From: Asterias rubens
Taxonomy: Eukaryota; Echinodermata; Asteroidea; Forcipulatida; Asteriidae
Reading direction: 5' to 3'
Length of the DNA: 64,000 bases
NCBI RefSeq assembly: GCF_902459465.1
Contig: NC_047062.1
Span: 4,652,501-4,716,500 of the forward strand
Shown: one piece after another, positions 13,601-25,600 of the stretch
Numbering within the stretch: the first letter of the stretch is position 1
How the letters are laid out: each line of letters starts with the position of its first letter
Notes under the pieces: model-generated
The model's input: only the letters and a program-made list of their open reading frames with translations
Told to the model about the DNA's origin: nothing
Database searches by the model: none
Translations under genes and position numbers: made by a program

Positions 13601-16600
13601 ATCTCAATTCTTTTGACACATTGTTGAAAGCAGTAACTCAAGACCAAAGGTGAGGTTTCTATGCTTGCAAATGACACCAAGAGCTGGACCAAATGTCATA
13701 AAGCCTGTAAACAGGGCCCAATTTCATAGAGCTGCTTAAGCACAAAGTTTTGCTTAAGCAAAAAATTCTTGCTTAGTAAAATCAGATTACCGGCCAAGAC
13801 TCCACTCAATTGTTATGTTAAGTAAACAACAGCTAAATACCAGTCACAAGCACTGTATATGGCATGAAATTTTTGCCAGTAACATATGTAAAATAAGCGA
13901 GCGATTTTCAGGCTTAAGCAAATTTTTTGCTTAAGCAGCTCTATGAAAGTGGCCCCAGATGTTTCTGCTTCCGGAGTAGCAATTTGCAGAATTTCTACTT
14001 ACTTGAAGCAGTTCTCATTGTAGATGCTGTTCCATATCCTCCATGCTGATTTGCCTTTGTAGCCTGTATACCTCTCAGGGTTTAATGTCAAGTCTACATA
14101 CTGCATACCCACGGACTGTTCATCTGAAAAGAGAAATCAAAGACTGCTCATCTGTCTCCTCACAACAACAGCGACATTTTGGTGGTAAACAAAGGAAATT
14201 GCTAATGAAGCTACATGCGTATAAAAAGATGGTGGTTTTTACTCGGTGGTCTAGGTGCAAGTTTGAATCCCATCCAAGTAATATGCCTATGTTTTTTTTT
14301 CTTCATGTGACTCGGGAAAGTACCAAGTATATACACAATGCTTTATCACACATCTGGTGCATGGGTAAAAGCAATTAAAATACTTCCCCCCCCCCCCGAT
14401 ACAAATTTAACAGCTATGAAACTATTGCTGTACCCATGGTACCCAGCAATCTTTGTGGTTTAGTTGTTAGACATCTGCTCTAGAATGAAAAAGGTTTTTT
14501 TTTCACAGGGCTCAGGAAAGTACACTAAGTTCAGCGTGTGGGTAATGTTTCAAAATGTTATGCTTCATACATAGGTATTAAACACAGATTTTAGGCACAC
14601 AAGACAGTCACTGTTGTGTTTTAAGCCTCCCAACCCCTACACCCTGGAACGTTTAATGCAATACTTGAAAGGTTAAAGGTCAATTAACAACTTAATGCAT
14701 ATTGTAACAGGTAACACCAAATAGCAATGGTCTTAACCTACCGTCCAGCTCACAGAAAGTGACAGAGATGTCATCATGCTCAGTCCACGTCCTAAAGACA
14801 GCTTCATTCTCTTTGCTGATTGTCGTATCCAGGGCACTCAGCCGGATCTCTTCATTTGTGCGAGAGTCGCACGACTTGTCAGACGACGATTCCTCATCCG
14901 TCTGCGGATAATACTGCGTAATTAGGAAGGGACGGGAAGATGTGAATATAAAGAACTCTTCACTAATATAAAACTGTAAGGTCTAAATTGCTTGCATCTC
15001 TTTCTCTGATAAGACCATTTCATTGCATATTGGCTCACGAAAGTTTGAAACTTGTGTGCGATAGTTTGAAACTTAAAAGTTCTAAACTTGCACAAGGAAC
15101 TACTTTGCGCTCAACATCGCTAGAAATTCAATGCCGAGTCAAGGTTTGTGGTAGCAGCACACAGAAATCTCTTCTGGGCAGTGTTGGTTGGTTTCAGGAA
15201 GACAATCTGAGCATACTGATCGAAACATCGAGCTGTCAACCAACACTACTTAAAAGAGATTGACACATGGTGCTACACAGTTTCAAATTCTTCTTACAAC
15301 ATGACTCGATGAAAACATTAACCTGCTGAAACATAGGATTAAAACTGCTGCCTCTAGCCACCGGGCAATCTCGGTGGTCTAGTTGGTAAGACACTGCTCT
15401 AGAATTGCATAGGTCGTGGGTTCGAATCCCACCCAAGTAATATGCCGGTGATTTTTGTTCACAGAAAAGTACTGAGTATACAGTGATAACACACATCGGT
15501 GTGTACGGGTAAAAAAAAAAAAAAAAAATGAATATTCTTTACTCCAATGCAAATTAAACATCTATTAAAATGACTTGATGATGCTTCCTAATTGATAGAT
15601 TTTTGTTTTAAACACATGACCACAAACCTTTTCTTTTCCATGAGCTATTCCTTCCTCTTCTTTTAAACCGCAAGGCACTTGCTCCTGCAGGAAAATTAAT
15701 ATCAGTTTAAATTAATATTGCTCCTGAAGGCAAGGTCTAGAATTGGTGATTTGCCAAAGTGGAACCTTTGAGGTTACATTGTTTCAAGGCAGGCAGGTTT
15801 CCAGATATTGCTGCACATCTTATTTTATTCTTTGGTTTTTAAATGTGTATCAAACCTCAAATACTCCAAAATCCTTCAATGATGTACCAGGGCTCGAATT
15901 TTACACTGGAATGCAGGCAAGAGGCCAGTAGTTTAAGTGTCGGGCCAGTAAACTAATGAATGAACATGTCCGATGTAATTTCAGTTGAATAAGAATACCT
16001 TATGTGTAATACCGAGTTCAAATGTTTACTTTTTACTGCAATGAAGTATTAAAGGCATTGGACACTATTGGTTTTTGAACAGCGTTTGTAATCGTTTGTT
16101 ATAAAATGCATATATGGTTAGAAAGATGTTTTAAAAGTAGAATACAATAATCCACACACAATTGCCTCGAAATTGCGTGGTTTTCCTTTTACTTTGCCAA
16201 CTAACAAGGTCGGCCATTTATGGGAGTCCCATAAATGACCGACCGTGTGTGTCGACGAGATACAAGAAAAACCACGCTACTTCGAGTGATACTTGTGTGG
16301 ATCATAGTATTCTACTTTTAAAATATCTTTCTAATCATATGCATTTTATAAGAAACGGTTACAATCGCTTTTCAAAGACCAACTCGACCAATCCAATCCT
16401 TTAAGCTGTGCCAGGATGGTCAAAAATCAAAAATAGATCAAAAGTTTGCTTCTAGTTTTCAGGTACTGAAACATATCTTATTCAAAAAGATATAAATAAA
16501 ATAGCTAAAACATACATGTGCGCACAATTCAATATTTGTAATAAATTATTTGTCGTCAAATATAATCAATACTTCAGAATCTCAGAAACACTGAAGGATG

Positions 16601-19600
16601 TTAAGCCAAGTACAGTATATTATGTTTTGACCTAACATCTTAAATTTTGAATGTTATTTTGTATCGGCGAATTATTCAAGTTTAGAACATCATGTTGAAT
16701 AGTTAAAACAGCTGATCCGCCGCCCAGTACTTAACCAGCATGCAGCATCAGAGTCCAGCATTCTCCAGAAGACGATCAGAGCATACTGACCGAAACGTCG
16801 AGTTAATCCAACCATGATCCAACGGTTCTCTTCAGAACCACCCCAACTCATTTAGAGATTGTTATTACATGGTGTTACCGCAAACTCTTCTATATATAAA
16901 GGTTTTATTGTTATTTATCAGCCAACAACTATCAGTATAATGTTTGACATCACAAACAATGTTAGTTCACAATTTAATTGTCTAAATCAGTTTTCATAAA
17001 TCAAATAACTACTCAAGGAGTGATACAACCACATTGACTACAAGTATGTAATTTGTGTAAACTTTGTGTTTTAGTTTTTATTGGCAAATTGTACATGTTT
17101 AGACAATCACCATGAATAGTTTAGACAGCTGGTTTTTATTGCTTTTAATAACTAACAACTATTTAATATTAATTCACCTTATAAGGACACGTTGCCTTGG
17201 ATTGGGCGAGTTGGTATGAAAAGCGTTTGAACTGTTTGTTGGTTAAAAAGATGTTTTAAAAGTAGAATATAATGATCCACATAAATATGCCTCAAAACTG
17301 CACGGTTTTCTTTATATTCCGTGAACTAACACAGCACTCCAATTTGTGGAGTAAAATGTTTGACTCCACAAATTGGCCGACCGTGTTAGTTCGCCAAGTT
17401 AGTAAAAGGAAAACGGTGCAATTTTGAGGCATACTTTGTAACAGTATGGATCATTATATTCTACCTTTAAAACATCTTTCTAACCTGCAATGTATGCATT
17501 TTATAACAAACAGTTTCAACCGCTTTTCATAGACCAACTCGCCCGATCCAAGACAATGTGTCCCTTGAATTATTTCATCTTATAACACATGGATCAAACT
17601 GATTGGTTCATGGATGTTTTGTAGGGATCATTAACTTGATATATATTCAACAGAAGTAAAACGAAAATTATGAACAGGTTTGTTTTCGTATCCACCCAGG
17701 AACCAATGTTGGTCTCTGTAATGTCGTACTGGTAACCCCATTGTTTTTAAGCTGTCCATCAATATCAACATAGATGGAAAACATCGAGTTAATGTTGATA
17801 TGTAGCAGCAGGCCAGGTAGATGTTGGCTTTAAGCTGGGGTTCTTGATGTTGGCATTACGTCAGCAAAAGATGTTTAGGCAATAGCCAATTCCAATTTAG
17901 TAGAATTGTGTTAATGTTTGATGTTGGCACACGGTGCATTTTGAGAATGTTTGATCTGTTCTTACTCTGGCCATTGTTGTCTGTGTTGTGCAGCACTGAT
18001 TATAGATAATTTATATATTTTTTTGAGATTGTCTCTTTTTAACTCTATTTTAATTTCTAAGTGTTTCAATTTAACTGTCCTGTTATGTAAGTTTTCCCAT
18101 ATCTTTGGACAATAAAGACAATTAATAAATGAATGAATGCATTAATGAGTATCATGTACATGAATTGATAAATAGTTTATGCCACAGTGCTTCCATATGG
18201 GTTACCTTAGGGATAGGGACGATTCAGTGCTCGATCAGTTAGAGCCAACTCATTATAATCCTTATAGGATAGAGTGCATTGTCAATTACTGCGCTCACGT
18301 GTCTTTGTGTTTGCCAGTCAATCAGATTAGCCAAGTTTCAGCTTGTCGGCTCAGTGCAAATATAAGGTCCTTGATTGCAATTTCATGTCCGTTAAGACGG
18401 AAAGGGCATTAAATGAAAAATGTGTGTAACTTTTGGTTAAAAAAATTCAATCAAGATCCACACATAATTATACAATTTTCTTAGAAAATCAATATCTCCA
18501 GCTGAGAAAATTAAAAAATGGTTCATATCTTTTTCAGAATTTTTAGAAATATGCTTGCTTTGGGCACCAAGCTGGGGAAAAAAATCATCAAATATTTCCC
18601 TGATATATTCACAAATCTTATGACGCCCAAGATTGAGAGATTTCCCAAAGAGGTAAAATAAGTACATGCTGTCCTCGGAACAAAGATCTAGCTGATCATA
18701 TCAATCTCAATAAAGCCTCTTGTTATCACAGAACGGCTCCCTAGCAAGCAATCGATACTGTAGTGTGATTACCATAGCAACAAAGGACTTCATTACACAG
18801 AATGAATAGTAAATACATGGAGATGGGAGCCTCTTTGATAATTAGCCACTAACACAGTTTAAAAACTAGGAACAAAAAATTGCAGCTATGCACAACACTA
18901 TGCACAATACAGCTGTTATTACTATTATAAATATTATTAGGGGCCTATATCTTACTGGTAATGAAGACCGTAAGAAAGACAAGACCCCAAAAAAGCGACT
19001 AGCACTGTAAGGGGATACAAGCCTGACGTTACCTGGGTAGAGAAGTATGTGTCTGTTTTAGATACATTAATAACAGAGATAATCACTGAAAAATCAGGAC
19101 GGGACTGAAATCAAGTTAGCAGAAAATTGTTACTTGTGCGCATACGTTTACCACGATACTAGGCAATCTTCGCTTACACAGCCAGCGTAGAAATCAACGC
19201 TTGCACAGTAGGCAGAGAATGGGGATCGTAAGCGCACAACCTGGCGGTAAGCAGACCAATGTAATTGGGCCCTGACATGTTTACAGATTTTGTTGTACAT
19301 GTAAATAATATTTTAACCCACTAAAAAGTGTACTTGTCGCAGTTTCTCATGATGTTCAATTAACCGTGAATTATTGTAGTCACATGTTCATGAGTCCTAT
19401 AATAATCTCTTCAGCGGTTTTGATACAAGATTGTAATCATTGAAGTGGATACCACACGGCGACAGCTAATTTACTTGAATCACGCCTGATTGACTACACG
19501 TTGGTTCATACCCAGATAAGATGGACGCAATGACACGACAAATGGTGTCTAACTTTGTAGCAGGCTGCCCTACCAACACTGATAGCGTTACCTGTATAGA

Positions 19601-22600
19601 TTAGTTGTTATCAATCAGTGTTTTGATCAAGAGCATCGAATCCATTCACGTTTAAAACGAAGTGACTGCACGTGCCAACCACTTCTCTGGCGGCAGCATT
19701 CACAAATTGACACCATGGAAATTTGAAACCCCAAAAGCCAAACCAATCTTGCCTTAATTTTTTTCGACACAGTGTTTTCTAATCAACGTTAGCATTTCAG
19801 ACGAACTAGTTTCAGAGGATGCTTACTAACGTTACCATCTTTATACCAGAAGGCTTTCTAATAGAAATGACAGCAAAATTTACATTGTATTACAGGACTC
19901 CTTGCCCGGCCTTGGTGCCCCATCAATATTCCAATAGACTTTAAGATTTTCCAATGGAAGTGCCCCTTGCTACATACAAATGACCTTGCCCCTTTTAAAA
20001 ATGAAGTTCCAGGCCTGTCATTACCAAAGTGTGACCCCTACCTTTAAGTAGAGGAGATGAGAAAGGAGGTGTTGGAAACGTGTTAATAACTACATGTATG
20101 GCAACTACTTACATCTGTACACGGACAGACAGCACAGCTACGTAAGGCGCAGACACTATCGTCAGACCAGAAGGGACAGCTTTTATCTAAATTCACCTGT
20201 AGGAAGAAAAGAAAAAAAGAAAAAAAAAACTATTAACGACAAACAAAACGAGGAGCAAAATTTTAAAAAACTGTTTTGAAACTTAAATCATCGCTTCTAA
20301 TTTATCTCTTTTTTTTTAAAGAGTGATTTAAACATTTTACATTATGTAAGGGTTTTCAGTGCCAAGATTTTAATTAAACGATTTGATTGAACTGTTGAGT
20401 CAATTATAAAATACGTGTACATTGTACACCCCAGCATTTTAATTATGATACTGAGGATTGGGATTTGGCAGAAGGTCAGGTGGAGAGACTACTAAAAGCA
20501 TTTTTTTATGGTGATGTTTGCTTCTTATTTTACTTACAATTTTCATAATACACATTTTATAAAATACTTTGTAAATTGTTGTTCTTTTTTCTCCCCACAT
20601 TGACAAACTTTAAATCCTCTTTTTGGGGACATTGAGGCTATATTCTCCTTGTGTTATGCTGCTGGAATATATACTATAAAGTAAATAAGGGAATCAATGT
20701 GTGGTGAAGAGGTTTTCAACTAGTGGTTTAATCCCAACGAGGCCTGGTTCTTGATAATTTTACCGAGACAGAGTCAACGTAAATTATAAAGAACCAGGCC
20801 TCGGCGGGTTTAAACCACTTGATGAAAACCGATGCAACACACTTTGATTCCCATTCATAAATACCTTTTCGGTCAAAAACATCAACACTTTTTGGTCAAA
20901 AAGTAAAATAAATGCAAAAATTATTCTGTTCAATGATTTCTTTCAACACAACACCCCTCCAGCTATGAAATGGTAAAGCCCTCCACCACCCTCGGTTAAC
21001 AACTCCTTATAAGGGAATGCTGTGCGCGTCAAACGTATCGCGTAATAAGGCACAACTGTTTTAGCCGTTGCTCTCGACCAATAGGAATGAAGAGACTGTC
21101 TTATAAGAACAGGTGCAAGCTCGCGTGTCACGCCCATGTTTCAACACTTTTTACTGGTCATAAACAAAGGTTTATACACACCCACGTGACGCACTATCCA
21201 CCAATAGGAAGAGTGAAACTGTCTGAGGTATTTATGAATTATGCTTTAATATATTTTTGTCTAAGCTGGATATTGAGACAAACAATTTTAATTATCCTTT
21301 GTGTGTGCATTTTTCTGGTGTAAATCCCACTGGAATAACACACTATATTAAGACAAAGGTATTGTATGCTTCACTTCTGTTTGTCTTCATCACTATAGTT
21401 TCGATTCTCCTTTTTATGTGCATTGAGAGGTATTTTCTATTATGTAAAAGCTGTTGGAGTTGTTAACTTTTGCCACTATTTCTAAACATTTGACTATCCG
21501 TTGCCTAGGCACACATGTAGCATTGGTGGCACTACATTCAATTCAATTCAATTCAATATATCATTTATTTCCATCCTGAACAGTAAATAACAGAATGCAG
21601 AAGACAATATTGTGGAGGCAAGATCAATAAATCCAGCTGATGAGAACCCATCGAGCCTTGTTTGCCTTGTGTCATCAAACATCTGGTCAAACATCAAATG
21701 AATTTATAGCAGGAAAAAAAAAAAACAATAATATTTTTGTTGTAAATGGTTGCTTTACAACATGTAAATTCTGACAAGCAGTGTCCAAAACAAGGAACTG
21801 CATTTCACCCAAAATAATTCCAGTAGGATTTACACCAGAAAAAATGTGTCAATGCAGATAAAGGAAAATTAAAATTGTTTGTTTCAATATGGTAACATTC
21901 AGAAACTCAGATTGTGGGGGCCTTTTCTGAATCCTTTTTATGTTAAAAAATTAATTTAATGTTTTATCAAAAGGCACGCAGATCACAAACTGTTCGGACA
22001 ATGTTAGTTTATTTGACTCTTGTAAGAAACTTTAAAAAAAATGAATTCATTGCGATTAATTTGGAAGGATAAAATACTTAGGAATGATAAAATGTTTTTT
22101 ACATCTAGGAAGTGTGGGATTTGAAACATTGCATCAAATAGAAATATCATTTGTAGGAACCAGTCCAGGAAATAATTTAACGCTGACTTCCTAGAATGAT
22201 TTGCGAGGATCTTTCCTCACTCTAACTAATTCAAGCACCATATGGTACAGTAACTCAGCAGTCATCACCCAAGCTGTTGGCCTTAGATTACTGAGGTAAG
22301 CTGTGTCATGTAAAGTACAGTTCTAAGTCCCAAAAAATTAAAGGAACGTTACAGAGTCGGTAAGAAACAAAAATCGTGAAGATCACAGGTTTACATAAAA
22401 CTTGCACGGTCTAATGATGATGATGGTATTTCAGAAAATCTTTCTGAAATGTCATATTTGATGAGAAATAATTTAAAATCTAATTTTCGCATTTGGGGTT
22501 TATCGCTCAGTGAGCGTTTTATTCATTTTTTGTTTTGGCATCGATGCAGTGCAAAATTTGTTATTGGATTCACTATTCTCTCGTGGCCTAGATGGGCGAT

Positions 22601-25600
22601 CAATTTTTTAACTTATACAAGTTTGTCAGTTTATGTATTGGTGAATTACATAAAGTGCTTAAACTGCCAGCAACTGTTTCGTTAGCAAAAAAATCAATTC
22701 TGTAATGTTCCTTTAAACACAATTTAGAGTTTGATTCTGTCATAATCCTTTTTTCTTCTTCCTATTCCTGATGGGGAAATGCTCACTTGACAGTGTATAC
22801 AGACAAGTCTCAGGAATCTGCCTATATCCTTTTGTTTAAAGTCAGATGACACTATTGGTAATTTTTTACTCAAAATAATTATGAGCATAAAATCTTACTT
22901 GGTAATGAGTAATGGGGAGCTGTTGATAGTATACAACATTTTGAGAAATGGCTCCCTCTGAACTTGTAAGGTAGTTTTTGAGAAAGAAGTAATTTTCCAC
23001 GAATTTGATTTTGAGACCTCCGAGAATTTGATTTTGAGACCTCCAAGAATTTGATTTGAGACCTCAGAATTATATTTTGAGGTCTCGAAATCAAGCATAT
23101 GAAAGCACACAACTTCTTGTGACAAGGGTGTTTTTTCTGTCATTATTATCTTGCAACTTCGATGACTGATTGAGCTCAAATTTTCACAGGTTTGTTATTG
23201 TATAGATATGTTGAGATACACCAAGTGAGAAGACTGGTCTTTGACAATTACCAAAAGTGTCCAGTGGCGTTAATGATGTACCTTGCATTATGTTTAAAGG
23301 ATTTGGGTACTTTTTCAAAATGTTCATAGATTTACATTAAACTTACAGGGTTTGAAGATAATGATAGTGGACAGCTTCCCTTCAAATATTACTTACCGAG
23401 GTGCTGTAGTTTTTGAGAAATGAGTAAAATAATGTCATGAAAATATGTTTGTAAATGATTAAAATAATTTTCGTCTCATGAGACGAAAATTATTTTGATG
23501 ACATTGTTCTACTCATTTCCCAAAAACTACAGCACCTCAGCACGTTATATTTTCAGGGAAGCTTTCTACTATCATTATCTTCAAACTTTGTAAGTTTAGT
23601 GTAAATCTGTGGACATTGTGTTTTTTGTCCTACAAAAGTTACATAGACCCTTTAATCACTGGTTACTGTAACAGATACAACAATTGATTTATCCTCTAGC
23701 AGTGTCTAGGTTTTCAGTCTGAGGGTGTTCTAATTTGCTCGGTCACAACAAATATGAAACCTTTTTTTTTTTTTAAAGTAACAAGGAGGAAAATGGATTA
23801 AGAAGAATGCTTCATAAGCAGCAAGGTATCAGACACACAAATTCCTATATTTTAACTTGATTTACAAGCATTTTTACAGAAAGGTTATTACCACTGGTGA
23901 ATACAGCCAGAACTTACCTTGAAAAATTTGAAGAAGTTTCTGGTCAAAATGATTTGTAACCTCGGTGCGATTTTGATGTTGTTGAAAGAGGCTACGGATT
24001 CTACTTTACAATTGCAATCGTCTACTTGACCATCAAGCTACGTAAAGAGGAAAAATTGATCAAAAACCATGTCATGACTCAAACTATCTTCTTCTCTGAG
24101 TTATGAAGCAAATTGAGTTATAAAGGGAAAAGTTTAACGTATTATTAAAGGCAGTGGACACAATTGGTAATTACTCAAAATAATTATTAGCATAAAACCT
24201 TACTTGGTAACGAGTAATGGGGAGAGGTTGATAGTATAAAACATTGTGAGAAATGGCTCCCTCTGAAGTGGCGTACATGTAGTTTTCGAGAAAGAAGTAA
24301 TTTTCCATGAATTTGATTTCGAGATCAGACCTAAATTTTAAGGTCTCGGAATCAAGCAATGATCTGAAAGCACACAAAATGTGTGACAAGATACCTCGCA
24401 ACTTTGACGACCAGTTGAGCTCAAATTTTCACAGGTTTATTATTGTATACAATGTTGAGATACACAAAGTGAAAAAAATGGTACTTGACAATTACCAATA
24501 GTGTCCAGTGTCTTTAAATTACTAACAATACAACAAACCGGAAACCAAAGAGTTTTTGGGGAAAAAAGCACCCCAGCCCAAACTAGAATATGAAGAATGC
24601 AGTTTTCAAGAATTGTAAAAAAAATTAGAATCAGAACAATTTGGGCTTTCAAGAAAAATTACAGCCTTTATACACAAGTATATAAATAAGTAATAACAGA
24701 CTTTATGTAAATTACAGGTTTATAAAGACAACATCAAATATTCAATCAAAAATAGCTTTCAGTATTTTTTGACAATTTTACACAAAACTTTATAGGTCTA
24801 CTGTAGAACGTCACAGAAATCACCTCTTTCTAAAAAACTACATTACTTCAGAGGGAGCCATATCTCACAATGTTTTACTATCATTAATCAACAGCTCTCC
24901 ATGTAATTGCTTGTTTCCATGTGAGTCTTTATGCTATTAATTATTTTGAGTAAATTACAAATAGTGTCCCAGTGCCTTTAACACAAGACCCTTCTTCTTA
25001 TATTGAATCAACCTAACAAAAAACAGAACAATCAAATTTTTTAATTTGCAGAAGAAGAATTGCAACTATCGCGGGGTGCAAAAGTTATATTAATTATCAT
25101 AGTGATTAAAAATACTCTAATCTGTACAGGGTCGTTTTGATAATTAAATTTTTAATTATTATTTTTTAATTTAAATTATAGCGTGGTGTATGCCATTAAA
25201 TGTATAGGCTACTCAACATATAAAATATTATTCATTATTTGGATCTGACTGACATTAAAAATTAAAAAACAATTAATTATCTAGGAATATTTTAATGAAA
25301 GCTTGTCTTTTGTACTTTTAACAAATTGTTAATACATGGTAGAATGGCCTGATACGTACTGGTACAGGTGTACTTTTACACATGTACAACAGGAGTCTTA
25401 TTCCAGATTGAAATAACCAAAATAGCAGGTTTTTACTCACTAGATTGTTTTTTAATTATCTGACATGCAGACAGACTTTTGCAACGTGTTGATTTCTTGG
25501 ATTATCAAGATATTAAAGTCACCTGGAAATATAATTTTTATTTAACATTAGAGTGTATGTTTCTGAACAATAAAATAATGTTTTGAGTACCGGTAATTGT

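Noticed and set aside
15367..15440. Possible tRNA gene (good box A and box B)
   Set aside because: The sequence is one of several copies with a shared downstream body and A tail, and the acceptor stem does not pair. Called as a SINE.
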